This document shows, one piece after another, positions 1 through 8,867 of a stretch of DNA of 64,000 bases. The stretch's first letter is position 1. The number at the start of each line of letters is the position of its first letter. Source of the stretch: Phycisphaerae bacterium RAS2 (GTDB taxonomy: Bacteria; Planctomycetota; Phycisphaerae; UBA1845; UTPLA1); contig CP036352.1 in NCBI GenBank assembly GCA_007753915.1, positions 2,915,306 to 2,979,305 on the forward strand, written 5' to 3'. The position numbers and the translations under genes were made by a program. The notes below the pieces were generated by a model, which made no database searches, had not been told where the DNA came from, and worked only from the letters and a program-made list of their open reading frames with translations.

Positions 1-840
1 TCGCTGGCGTGGGGTCTCGCGGTCACGCGGATCGGTTGTTTCCTGAACGGCTGCTGCTGGGGCGCGGCCTGCGTCGATCACACCGACCCGGCGCGCGAGC
101 GGGCCGAGGTTCCGTGGGCGGTCCATTTCCCGTATGGCAGCCCGGCGATGGTGCAACAGTTCAAGTTCGGGCAATTGACGATCCCCAAGGAACTCATCAC
201 CATCGATCGCGCGGGCGAATCGACGCCCTTCTATGCCGAGTACCTCAAGCTCGCCGCGGCCGACAACGGAAAAACTTACACGGCCCTGAATGACCGCCTG
301 ACCGCCGCGCGACTGGCGCCGGCGCGACCCGAGATTGCAGCTGACCCAAATAAACTCGCCCGGGCGAATGAAGAATTGCAGGCCGCCACGCGCGCGCTTC
401 AACAATTCACGCAGTCCGATCCCATCGGCGCGGTCGAACAACACGCCCGGCGGTTCGGCCTCACGGCGGCGCAGCTCTGGGAGATGGCGCAGCATTACCA
501 TTCCAAGCCGGCCCATCCCACGCAACTGTACGAGACCATCTCGGCGTCGATTATCTGTCTCGTCTTGACGCTGTTGTTCTACTATCGCGAGCGGCACGGA
601 ATCGTCCTGGGATGGTTCCTGATGCTGTATTCCATCTCGCGCATCCTGAACGAGTCGATTCGGCAGGACAACCCGCTCGACTCCATGGGCCTGACGATTT
701 CGCAGTTGATCAGCATCGGTACGTTCGTAACAGGGCTGGCGTGGGTCATCGTGCTGCACGCGAAGTTCCCGAAGTTCAGCCCGCGGGCCGTGCCGTTTGT
801 CTATCCCGACGAGCCTTCGCCGCAACCTGCAACGCGATAA
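1..840 (+). CDS. lgt: Prolipoprotein diacylglyceryl transferase-like protein, 5' end missing
   Basis: Likely the lipoprotein-maturation enzyme Lgt, which moves diacylglycerol from phosphatidylglycerol to the lipobox cysteine in the cytoplasmic membrane. The reading frame is open from base 1, so the true start lies outside the window; 279 residues are visible. Visible residues 11-22 (RIGCFLNGCCWG) match the Lgt signature around the conserved Arg and Asn. HPTQLYE at residues 172-178 and a C-terminal Arg/Asn/Glu segment (SRILNESIRQDN) match the other Lgt landmarks. Hydrophobic segments follow HPTQLYE. Between the two core motifs lie about 120 mostly hydrophilic residues that canonical Lgt does not have at this length. 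The call is good at family level; whether it is the housekeeping Lgt or a paralogue cannot be decided here. Confidence 0.8.
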   Translation, partial: SLAWGLAVTRIGCFLNGCCWGAACVDHTDPARERAEVPWAVHFPYGSPAMVQQFKFGQLTIPKELITIDRAGESTPFYAEYLKLAAADNGKTYTALNDRLTAARLAPARPEIAADPNKLARANEELQAATRALQQFTQSDPIGAVEQHARRFGLTAAQLWEMAQHYHSKPAHPTQLYETISASIICLVLTLLFYYRERHGIVLGWFLMLYSISRILNESIRQDNPLDSMGLTISQLISIGTFVTGLAWVIVLHAKFPKFSPRAVPFVYPDEPSPQPATR

Positions 841-930
841 GTTACGCAGCGTTCCAGTTACAACGACGTTCACGGGGTATAATCCGTGTGCGAGCTTCAC
901 CGCCTGATCCAGCCCGTTAACGGTCCTGCC

Positions 931-2616
931 ATGTTCACGCGTCACCGCAAACTCCTGCATACGCTCGGGCTGCTTGCTGCATTCGGCATCACGTCGACGA
1001 CATTGGCCGGCGATCCGCCGCGCAAGCCCAAGCCTGCTGCGAAGGAGAATCCGGCGAAGAAGCCCGTGCCCCAGCGGATGGACTTCAAGAACAACGTGCT
1101 GCCGGGGCAGCTTGCGACCTACGAAGTGCGCCGGGCGACGCGTCGCTCGCGACCGATCGGCAAATCGCTCGAGACTTTCAGCTACGAGCAGGTCGCGACG
1201 TGGACACAGATCAACATGGCCGACCCGAAGCCTGCAACGGCGACGTTGTATCAGATGATGGCCGACGGTCCGGCGAAGGTGCTGGGTTACTTCAAGGACA
1301 ACAAGCAACTCAAGAGCGCGCCGAAGGCATCGCGTTCGCTGCTCTCGCGCGGAAGCACGCGGCTGGAGAGCGGCGAGAAGTCGATGCGCGACAGCCCTGC
1401 GCTGACGCCGCGCGTCGAGGGACCGGAGCGCGCGATCCTGGAGCTGGTGCTGGACTTCGCACACTGGCCGCCCAAGCGGATCGAGGCGGGCCACAAGTGG
1501 GAGCGCGACGTGAAAGCGCCCGACTTCTCCGGAACGCAGACCTTCGAGTTCGTCGACCTTTCGAAGGAAGGCGGCGAGACGCTGGCGCGATTGACGATGT
1601 TTGGAAGCGGACGATTCGCCGGCGGCCTGGAGCGCGAGTACGAATTCGGCAAAGTGCAGGCGGTCATTCATTGGGCACGGCTCGATCAGCGGCTGGAGCG
1701 CATCGAGGCGCAGGCTTCGTGGCGGCGGCTGCGCGGCGACGCGCCGATTGAGTACGATATGAAGATCCAAGTGAAGCTGATCCACGCGCAGCGCCTGGCT
1801 GAATCGGTTCAGGAGCGGCTCAAGCAGCAGGTGGAGGCGATCAATCTCGCGGCGCGGGAAACGCAACTGGGCCACACGCGCGACGCGACGAAGCTGGTGG
1901 ACGGATTTGTCCAGCAGTATCCCGACTCGCCGTGGATGCCCGTGATCGCCGACCTTCGCGCGAAGATCAAGGCACAGAATGACGGGCAGGCGCGATTGAG
2001 CAACGCGGAATTGCTCAAGTCGATCGGCACGCTCTTTCTGGAGCTGGAAGCCGCCAACGAAAAAGCCGATGACGACGCTCGCGAAAGCGCGACCAGCCTG
2101 CTTGCCGCGCTCGCGAGCGATTACGGCCCGCGGCTGCGCAAGCACGCGCAATCCGACGATGAGCAGACGCGCGGGCTGGCGATCTTTGCCCTGGCGTTCT
2201 CAACGAAGCCCGACGACTTCGCCACGGCCGAGGCAGGCTGCTCGGATTCGTCTTCGCGCGTACGCACGCTGGCCATTTCGGCCATCGCCGCAAGCGGCCG
2301 ATCCGGGGTCAGCGCCGACCTGCTGCTCAAGCTCCTGGAAGACAAGACCGCCGGCGTCCGCGCTCGCGCGGCTGACGCAGTTGCGGCATGCATCCGGCGC
2401 GATGATCTGTCTGTTCAGCCGCTCGTCGATGCACTGGACAAGATGATGGTCCACGACGACACGGTTGCCGTTCGCCGCAGCGCGATTCGCGCGATCGAGG
2501 CCATCGGCGGACCGGGCGACATCCCCCGATTGGAACAAGCGCTCTCTCATGAATTGGACCGCGGCAATCGCGCCGCGATTCAACGAGCCATTGAACGGCT
2601 CCGCACGGGCGGTTAG
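931..2616 (+). CDS. Exported HEAT-repeat protein, function unknown
   Basis: I chose ATG at 931 over a GTG 45 bases upstream because it gives a clean signal peptide: basic MFTRHRK, then a hydrophobic core ending near TTLAG, about 26 residues. The rest is soluble. After a Pro/Lys-rich linker comes a segment of roughly 280 residues that I do not recognise. The last 170 or so residues consist of alpha-helical HEAT-like units of about 30 residues (for example VRTLAISAIAASGRSGVSADLLLKLLEDK and VRARAADAVAACIRRDD in successive copies, here quoted as one run each from separate repeats only in part). HEAT arrays usually mediate protein-protein contacts. No catalytic motif is visible. It stands alone between the Lgt-like gene and the small zinc-ribbon gene, on the same strand. 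An extracytoplasmic scaffold role is inferred. Confidence 0.75.
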   Translation: MFTRHRKLLHTLGLLAAFGITSTTLAGDPPRKPKPAAKENPAKKPVPQRMDFKNNVLPGQLATYEVRRATRRSRPIGKSLETFSYEQVATWTQINMADPKPATATLYQMMADGPAKVLGYFKDNKQLKSAPKASRSLLSRGSTRLESGEKSMRDSPALTPRVEGPERAILELVLDFAHWPPKRIEAGHKWERDVKAPDFSGTQTFEFVDLSKEGGETLARLTMFGSGRFAGGLEREYEFGKVQAVIHWARLDQRLERIEAQASWRRLRGDAPIEYDMKIQVKLIHAQRLAESVQERLKQQVEAINLAARETQLGHTRDATKLVDGFVQQYPDSPWMPVIADLRAKIKAQNDGQARLSNAELLKSIGTLFLELEAANEKADDDARESATSLLAALASDYGPRLRKHAQSDDEQTRGLAIFALAFSTKPDDFATAEAGCSDSSSRVRTLAISAIAASGRSGVSADLLLKLLEDKTAGVRARAADAVAACIRRDDLSVQPLVDALDKMMVHDDTVAVRRSAIRAIEAIGGPGDIPRLEQALSHELDRGNRAAIQRAIERLRTGG

Positions 2617-2698
2617 ACCCGGTTGAAACACGGCTCCGGTTTATAACCGCAGGCCGTCGCGCTTTTACGTTATATTCCCGTAGCGAGGAGCGCGAAGC

Positions 2699-2911
2699 AT
2701 GTTTCTGCCTGTCACATTCATCGTTCTGCTCATCGTAGCCGCGTGCCTGTACTTGGGCATCTGGTTGCTGCGACGCGCCACGCGGCCGGACAGCCGGTCC
2801 CGTGAAGCAATGGCTCGTCCCGCGCCGCGCGGGGTGCGCTGTTCGAAGTGCGGGCAATCCGAAGAAGGCGACGCGCATTTCTGCGGTCACTGCGGCGCGC
2901 GGTTGACGTAG
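2699..2911 (+). CDS. Small membrane-anchored zinc-ribbon protein
   Basis: This is a 70-residue protein. Residues 3-23 form one hydrophobic helix, followed by a basic/Pro-rich linker. The C-terminal half holds two CxxC pairs, C48/C51 (CSKCG) and C62/C65 (CGHCG), the layout of a zinc-ribbon knuckle. GAGGAG at 2685-2690 sits 8 bases before the ATG and supports the start. It lies 45 bases upstream of the two SPFH genes on the same strand and could be transcribed with them. The zinc ribbon would face the cytoplasm if the N-terminus is outside. No enzymatic role can be read, and similar one-helix zinc-ribbon proteins are usually annotated as hypothetical. Confidence 0.75.
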   Translation: MFLPVTFIVLLIVAACLYLGIWLLRRATRPDSRSREAMARPAPRGVRCSKCGQSEEGDAHFCGHCGARLT

Positions 2912-2956
2912 CATCGTCTCGCGGGCATTCTCACTCGCGCAAGGAGGATTCGTATC

Positions 2957-4549
2957 ATGACGAATTCCGATTCCGAATCAGGTTTCCCGCGGCGACCGCT
3001 GCGACCGATGAACTTTCCGCGAAGCGGCGGGATCGTCGGCCTGCTGCTGCTGTTGCTGGTCGGCGCATTGGGCTTCTTCTGGTTTATTGTGCGCGTCGAA
3101 GTGCCGACAAACAGCATCCTGGTGCTCGTGAACAAGACGGGCAAGGTGCTGCCGCCGGAGCTGCGCGACCAGCTCGGTGATCAGGTGGTGCTGTACCCGG
3201 AACTGGTCAAGTCGATCGCAGAAAAGACCGGCAGCACGCCCGAGGCCGTCCGCGTCGATTACAAGGGCGTGCGATTCGAGGTGCTGCCCGAGGGGCGACA
3301 CTGGTACAACCCGTTCAGTTACGAGCGCGTGGTCGTGCCGGCGACGCTCCTTAAGCAAAACGAAGTCGGTGTGCTGATCCGCAAGTACGGCAAGCCGCTG
3401 CCCTTCCCGAAGACCGTGGCGACCGAGCCGGACGAGCGCGGGCCGGTGGGCGAGACGTTGTCGCCGGGGCGGCACAACATCAATCCGTTCGCTTACGAAT
3501 TGCAGAAGTTCCCGGCGATCGCGATCCCCGAGGGTCACGCCGGCGTGGTCACGCTGTTGAGCGGGACGGACCCGGTCAAGAAGAATACGTTTGTCGTGGA
3601 ACCCGGCGAAAAGGGCGTGCAGCGCGCCACCCTGCCGCCCGGGCTGGAGTACATCAACCCCTACCTGAAGCAGATCGACATCGTCGACGTGCGCAGCCAG
3701 AAATGCGACATGGTCGGCGACGACGCGATTCATTTCCCCTCGTCCGACAGCTTCACGATCACCATCGAGGGCACGATTGAATGGGCGATTCGACCCGATC
3801 ACGTCGCCGAAGTCGCCGTCGCCTATGGCGACAAGCGCGATATCCTCGACAAGATCATCCTGCCGAACGTGCGCAGCCTCGCCCGCATCCAGGGGTCCAA
3901 GCTCCAGGCACGCGAGTTCATCAGCGGCAAGTCGCGCGCCGCGTTCCAGGAGCGATTGTTGAGTGAACTCAAGAGCGAATGCTGGACACAGGGCATCGAC
4001 ATCAAGTCGGCCCTTGTGCGCGACATCAAGCCGCCGGCCGAGATCGCATCGCTCATCAGCCAGCGCGAACAGGCCGACCAGGAGATTGAGCGCTACACCA
4101 ATCAGATCGAGGAGGCGAAATCCGAAGCCCGGCTTGTCGAGCAGCAGGAACTTCAGAATCAGAACAAGTCGCTCGGCGAGATGCGCACGGAGATCGTCAC
4201 GCTGACCAAGGAGGCCGAGCAGCGCAAGAACGTCGCCGTGACCAAGGCCAACCGCGAGCTGGCTGTCGCGAAGCTGACGCTGGAGGCGGCCGAGAAGGAG
4301 GCGGCGGCGCTTCGCTCGCGCGGCCAGGCCGATGCAAACGTCATCTTGTTCGGCTATCAGGCCCGGGCCGAGCCGCTCAAGGCCGCGGTCAACGCCTTCG
4401 GCGACGGCACGACCTACGCCCAGCAGTTTTTCTATCAGAAGGTCGCCCCGTCGATCCAGAGCATTCTGACAAACGTCGATGGTCCGTTCGCCGACATCTT
4501 CCGCAGCTTTGATTCCAGTCCGTCGGCCTCGAAGGGAGGCAACCGCTAA
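2957..4549 (+). CDS. SPFH/Band 7 membrane protein, first of a pair
   Basis: This 530-residue protein of the SPFH (stomatin/prohibitin/flotillin/HflK-C) superfamily is likely a membrane scaffold. AAGGAGG at 2941-2947 supports the ATG. One transmembrane helix spans about residues 25-45. After it come three copies of a beta-rich unit with the motif L-x-P/E-G-x(3)-Y/I-N-P, near VLPEGRHWYNPF, TLSPGRHNINPF and TLPPGLEYINP. The core SPFH domain follows, then an Ala/Glu-rich coiled coil at about residues 350-465 with many Glu/Lys/Gln, and a short C-terminal segment. Its stop overlaps the start of the next SPFH gene (TAATG), so the two are probably made together and form a hetero-oligomer. Client and function are unknown. 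Confidence 0.85.
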   Translation: MTNSDSESGFPRRPLRPMNFPRSGGIVGLLLLLLVGALGFFWFIVRVEVPTNSILVLVNKTGKVLPPELRDQLGDQVVLYPELVKSIAEKTGSTPEAVRVDYKGVRFEVLPEGRHWYNPFSYERVVVPATLLKQNEVGVLIRKYGKPLPFPKTVATEPDERGPVGETLSPGRHNINPFAYELQKFPAIAIPEGHAGVVTLLSGTDPVKKNTFVVEPGEKGVQRATLPPGLEYINPYLKQIDIVDVRSQKCDMVGDDAIHFPSSDSFTITIEGTIEWAIRPDHVAEVAVAYGDKRDILDKIILPNVRSLARIQGSKLQAREFISGKSRAAFQERLLSELKSECWTQGIDIKSALVRDIKPPAEIASLISQREQADQEIERYTNQIEEAKSEARLVEQQELQNQNKSLGEMRTEIVTLTKEAEQRKNVAVTKANRELAVAKLTLEAAEKEAAALRSRGQADANVILFGYQARAEPLKAAVNAFGDGTTYAQQFFYQKVAPSIQSILTNVDGPFADIFRSFDSSPSASKGGNR

Positions 4550-6246
4550 TGGGAAACAAACTTCGCATCCTGATGGGGTCGATCCTGGTCCTCGGCGGCG
4601 TATTCACCGCTGTGTTCTGGTTCTCGTTCCGCATTTACGTGCCGCCGAACAAGTGCGCCGTGCTGGTCCGCAAGATGGGCACGCCGCTTCCCGCCGGGCA
4701 GCTTGTCGCCACCGAGCCGGGCCAGAAGGGCATCGAGCTGGACGTACTCGGCCCCGGTCGGCACTTCCGCGACTCGTTCCGCTACGAGTGGGAGCTGAAG
4801 GACCTGACGGTCATCCCGGCCGGCGACCCCGCCACGTGGGACTGGATTCACACGATTAACTCGCGGGCCAAGCAGCGCCTGCGCGGGGGCCAGTTCTCGC
4901 CGCAGGGCAAGTTCCCCATGATCGGCGTCGTCACGCGCCGCATCGGCCAGAAGCCGCCACCGGGGCAACTGCTCGTCAAGCGCGATTCGCCCTATGCCGG
5001 CATTCTTGAAGAAGTGCTCACACCCGGCACGTACAAGATCAATCCGTACGCCTACGAAGTGGAGCTGCACCCCTCCACGGTCATCCCCGCAGGCTTTGTC
5101 GGCGTCGTCACCAACCTGTTCGGCAACGCGCCGGAGCAGCGCGAGTCGGCCATCCTGCCCGAGCTGGACTCCAACGACACGACCGAGTCGGCCGCCTCCA
5201 GCCAACTGGTGAGTTTCGTTCGACCGCTGGCCAACGCCGGCGAGCGCGGCACGTTGAAGGACGTGTTGCAGCCGGGCGTCTATTTCATCAACCCCAAGCT
5301 GCAGAAGGTGACGCTGATCGAGATCGGCTTCAACGAGTTCAGCACGACGAACATCCCCGGTGAGCGGACGTATCAAATCTCGTTCCCGTCGGACACGGGA
5401 TTCCTCATTCGCGTCGGCGTCACGGTTGTCTGGGGCATCGACCCGCGCCACGCGGCCCAGATCATCAATGAGTTCGGCAATACCGACGGCGTGATTGAGA
5501 AGGTCATCGAGCCGCAGCTTCGATCCATCTGCCGGAACATCGGCTCGACCTACGCGGCGCGCGATTTCATCCAGGGCGAGAAACGCGAGAAGTTCCAGCG
5601 CGACCTGAAGGACGAATTGAAGCGCATCTGCCGCGGAAAGAACATCGAAGTGCTGCTGGCGCTGGTGCGCGAGATCGACGTGCAGCCGCCCGAGTTCATG
5701 ACCGGTGGCGAAAGCGCCGAGGACCTCAAGCGCACGATTCAGGAGAGCTACGTCGCCAAGGAAAAGCAGCTCACCAAGGAGAAGCAGCGCGACGCCGCGA
5801 CGGCCAAGGCCCAGCTCGAGGAGTTCAAGAAGAAGGTCGATATCGCCCGCGAGACGATCCGCGCCGAGACGCGCATCGGTGTGGCAAACGTGCAGGCCGA
5901 CGGTGAGAAACTCGCCGCCGAAGTCGACGCCCAGGCAGCGCTGGAGGTCGCGACGATCCAGCAACAGGTCGCCCTGCTCGACGCGCAGCGGACGGAGATC
6001 CTGGGTCAGGCCAAGGCCGACGTGGAGAAGTTCAAAAAGGCGGCCGAGGCCGAGGGGTACAAGCTGCTCGTCGGCGCGTTCGGCAGCGCGAAGGCGTACA
6101 ATTTGTATACCTTCGCGGAGAACTTCCAGCCGCAGTCGATCAAGCTCTTCTTCGCCGGCGAGGGCACCTTCTGGACCGACCTTTCGCGTTTCGAAGAAAT
6201 CGGCGCGGCCAAGATCATGCAGGACGGGGCGAAGACAAAGCCATAG
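4549..6246 (+). CDS. SPFH/Band 7 membrane protein, second of a pair
   Basis: This 565-residue paralogue of the preceding gene starts inside its stop codon (TAATG, one shared base), a sign of translational coupling. A transmembrane helix at about residues 5-28 is followed by beta-rich units carrying the same motif (VLGPGRHFRDSF, VLTPGTYKINPY, VLQPGVYFINP), then the SPFH core and a coiled coil at about residues 400-510 rich in Lys, Glu, Ala and Gln. It keeps the arrangement of its neighbour but carries extra insertions between the first and second units (around GDPATWDWIH) and after the second (around SNDTTESAASSQ). A paired membrane scaffold like HflK/HflC is inferred by analogy. No protease gene such as ftsH is adjacent. 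Confidence 0.85.
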   Translation: MGNKLRILMGSILVLGGVFTAVFWFSFRIYVPPNKCAVLVRKMGTPLPAGQLVATEPGQKGIELDVLGPGRHFRDSFRYEWELKDLTVIPAGDPATWDWIHTINSRAKQRLRGGQFSPQGKFPMIGVVTRRIGQKPPPGQLLVKRDSPYAGILEEVLTPGTYKINPYAYEVELHPSTVIPAGFVGVVTNLFGNAPEQRESAILPELDSNDTTESAASSQLVSFVRPLANAGERGTLKDVLQPGVYFINPKLQKVTLIEIGFNEFSTTNIPGERTYQISFPSDTGFLIRVGVTVVWGIDPRHAAQIINEFGNTDGVIEKVIEPQLRSICRNIGSTYAARDFIQGEKREKFQRDLKDELKRICRGKNIEVLLALVREIDVQPPEFMTGGESAEDLKRTIQESYVAKEKQLTKEKQRDAATAKAQLEEFKKKVDIARETIRAETRIGVANVQADGEKLAAEVDAQAALEVATIQQQVALLDAQRTEILGQAKADVEKFKKAAEAEGYKLLVGAFGSAKAYNLYTFAENFQPQSIKLFFAGEGTFWTDLSRFEEIGAAKIMQDGAKTKP

Positions 6247-6442
6247 CGTTGCAGCACGCAGCAGCAACTCGCATGGTGGTAACAGCCCACCACGACGCGG
6301 CGGTGATCGCGCTCATTTGATAGACGGTGCCCGCGGTACGAACCAAGCCCCTCTCCTTCTCTCGCGCATTCAATTACGATAATGCTGACAATCCGCGCGC
6401 GGGGCCGCGCGGCAGGAACCAAGCGCCGACGCGGTAAGAACC

Positions 6443-7312
6443 GTGAGCCACGACCGCCGATTCCCCTACTACGCCCTCGATAACGACGGACGGCTCTCGT
6501 CGGAGACTCCGTGCAGCGCATGCGGGTACAACCTGCGCGGGTTGTCGCCCGACGGCGTCTGTCCGGAGTGCGGCACGGCGATCAAGCATTCGCTGCTGGG
6601 GGATTTTCTCTATTTCAGCGATCCGATCTGGCTGCGAAGAATCGTGCGCGGGATGGACATCCTGCACATCGGACTCGCGGGGTTCTTCGCCGTCGCGTGC
6701 GGCACGCTCGCCCTGCTCGCGTCGAACCATCTTCGGAGTTCCACCGCGCTCGGCACCATCGGCTTGGTGTTTGTCGTACCGCTCGCCGGCCTGTGGCGCG
6801 CGACGCTCGCCGAATCAGCGGCCGTCGAGGACCGCCGTCCTTTCACCTTGCGGCGCGCCGTGCGGTTTTCGATTGTCAGTTGCGGGGCGTGGCTTTTGCT
6901 CGGATTGCTGTTCGCGCTCGGCGGCGGACCGGTGAGTTGGGAAGGCTACGCACTGATCGGGGCCGCCCTCATGCTGCTGCTGCTTTCGAGCTACCTCCTT
7001 TACCTACGATCCCTGGCCCGGCGAACCTACGATCGCGAACTATCCACGTCCTTCACCGGCGTAATTGGAGGCTGGGGAGTGACATGCGTTGGCGCCCTGG
7101 TCCTGACTGCCTGTTACTTCTACCAGGTTCCCAGGTCCGTGCTCGTAAGGACATTGGTCGGCGCGGCGACCTGCCTCGGTCCCTTTTCTCTGCTCATGCT
7201 CATCGCCATGACGCCGGCCCTGCTCCTGCCTTTCCGAGAGCGGCTTGCGCGCATCGCCGACATGGCCGCGGACACCCGGCGCAAGGCCGAGGCGGGCTGG
7301 ACACCCATGTGA
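6443..7312 (+). CDS. Multi-pass membrane protein with N-terminal zinc ribbon
   Basis: The 289-residue product starts at GTG 6443; no earlier in-frame start is compelling. Residues 24-43 hold CxxC...CxxC (C24, C27, C40, C43) in the context CSACGYNLRGL...CPECG, a cytosolic zinc ribbon I associate with Planctomycetota membrane proteins. About six hydrophobic helices follow (roughly residues 72-95, 105-120, 137-158, 167-190, 200-225 and 235-258). There is no recognisable transporter or enzyme motif. It lies about 200 bases after the SPFH pair on the same strand and converges with kynU. The family is known from many planctomycete genomes but is functionally undefined. Confidence 0.75.
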   Translation: MSHDRRFPYYALDNDGRLSSETPCSACGYNLRGLSPDGVCPECGTAIKHSLLGDFLYFSDPIWLRRIVRGMDILHIGLAGFFAVACGTLALLASNHLRSSTALGTIGLVFVVPLAGLWRATLAESAAVEDRRPFTLRRAVRFSIVSCGAWLLLGLLFALGGGPVSWEGYALIGAALMLLLLSSYLLYLRSLARRTYDRELSTSFTGVIGGWGVTCVGALVLTACYFYQVPRSVLVRTLVGAATCLGPFSLLMLIAMTPALLLPFRERLARIADMAADTRRKAEAGWTPM

Positions 7313-7351
7313 CTTGGCAAACGATCCAATGCGCATGAGCCGGCGAGTTAA

Positions 7352-8647
7352 TCACGCGTGCCGCGCCAGCACCTGCGCGAAGCGCCAGACTTCGTGATAC
7401 GTGTTGTACAGCGGCACCGGAGCCACCCGGATGACATTCGGCTCGCGGAAGTCGGCCTTCACGCCGGCCGCTTCCAGCGCGTGGAACAGTTCCTTCGGCC
7501 GCTCGTGCGCGAGGATCGAAAGTTGGCAGCCGCGGTGGTCCGGCTGACTGGGCGTGATGACCTCGTACCGCTGCGACGGCATGCGATCCAATAGGTATTG
7601 CAGGTACCCGGTGAGCCGCAACGACTTGGCCCGCAGGTTGCCCATCCCCGCTTCGTCGAAGATCGCCAGCGACGCGCGAAGCGGCGCCATCGACAGGATC
7701 GGCGGGTTGCTCACCTGCCAGGCGTCGGCCCGTGCGACCGGCACAAACTCCTCATTCAAATGCATGCGGAAACGCGTCGCCGGGTCGTTGCCCCACCAGC
7801 CGGCGAAGCGGTCCAGCCGCGGGTTGGCGTGATGGCGCTCGTGGACAAACGCGCCGGCGACGGCCCCCGGCCCGCTATTTAGATATTTGTAAGAACACCA
7901 CGCCGCGAAGTCCACGCCCCACTCGTGCAGCGCGAGCGGCACGTTGCCCGCTGCGTGCGCCAGGTCCAGCCCGACGACGCAGCCCTCATCCCGCGCGACG
8001 GCCGCGATGCGCTGCATGTCAAACACCTGCCCGGTGAAATAATTCACGCCCGAAAGCAGGACGAGCGCGACGCGGTCGCCGTGGTCCTCCAGCTCCGACT
8101 CGATGTCTCCGGGGTGGATGAACGACTCGCCCTCGCGCGGGCGGATGATCGCCAGCGCGTCGTCCGGATCGTGCCCGTGAAATCGCAACTGGCTCGCTGC
8201 GGCATACGTATCCGACGGAAACGCCGCGTCTTCCATGAGAATCTTGTACCGCGTGTGCGTCGGCTGATAGAAACTGACCATCAGCAGATGCAGGTTCACC
8301 GTCAGGCTGTTCATCAGGACGACTTCGGCGGGCTTCGCACCGACCAGCCGGGCGGCCGGTTCGCGGAATTGCTCGTGATAGGAATACCAGGGCGAGCGAC
8401 CCTCGAAATGCGCGTCGACGGCGAGGCGAGCCCAATCATCGAGTTCCTGGGTCACGGCGTCGCGAGCGGCGCGGGGCATCAGGCCCAGCGAATTACCACA
8501 AAAGTAAATGACCGGTCTGCCGTCGGGGCCGGGTGGAATCTCAAACCGCTCTCGGAATCGTGCCAGCGGGTCGCCGGCGTCGAGCGCGAGGGCGGCGGCC
8601 TCTTCCGGGGCAAATGCGGGATCGGGCGGAGTTTGCGCAGTCTTCAT
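7352..8647 (-). CDS. kynU: Kynureninase
   Basis: PLP enzyme of tryptophan catabolism that cleaves kynurenine or 3-hydroxykynurenine to (hydroxy)anthranilate and alanine, in the cytosol. At 431 residues the length is normal for the family. Family landmarks: IYFCGNSLGLMPR near the N-terminus, MNSLTVNLHLLM, LDLAHAAGN with the cofactor-binding Asp, and the Schiff-base lysine K254 in CSYKYLNSGPG. The start is ATG at 8647. No other kynurenine-pathway gene lies beside it: the upstream neighbour, divergently oriented, is a thioredoxin-like gene and the downstream neighbour, converging, is a membrane protein. It may serve tryptophan degradation or de novo NAD synthesis elsewhere in the genome. I see no regulator here. 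Confidence 0.95.
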   Translation of the reverse strand: MKTAQTPPDPAFAPEEAAALALDAGDPLARFRERFEIPPGPDGRPVIYFCGNSLGLMPRAARDAVTQELDDWARLAVDAHFEGRSPWYSYHEQFREPAARLVGAKPAEVVLMNSLTVNLHLLMVSFYQPTHTRYKILMEDAAFPSDTYAAASQLRFHGHDPDDALAIIRPREGESFIHPGDIESELEDHGDRVALVLLSGVNYFTGQVFDMQRIAAVARDEGCVVGLDLAHAAGNVPLALHEWGVDFAAWCSYKYLNSGPGAVAGAFVHERHHANPRLDRFAGWWGNDPATRFRMHLNEEFVPVARADAWQVSNPPILSMAPLRASLAIFDEAGMGNLRAKSLRLTGYLQYLLDRMPSQRYEVITPSQPDHRGCQLSILAHERPKELFHALEAAGVKADFREPNVIRVAPVPLYNTYHEVWRFAQVLARHA

Positions 8648-8867
8648 TTTCGTAAGTGTATGCGGGGGCCGGGACGGGGTGGAGTGCCTTTCGGCGGCCC
8701 AACGGAGCAGGGTGATTTTGGTGTTGGAGAGTACGAATGATGCTTGTCAAACAGGGTCCGTCGGTGCTATGCTGGAGTGATCTGACGGGGCGATTCGCCC
8801 GGAGCCGGGCCGGCGTGCGGATGCGCGGTCTGCTCGGCGATGATTCAGAAACACGGAGACACGACCC

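Noticed and set aside
4546-6267. 573-codon minus-strand ORF opposite the second SPFH gene
   Set aside because: Its product is low-complexity (Leu/Arg/Asp/Val) and mirrors high-GC codon bias of the SPFH gene, which has clear domains.
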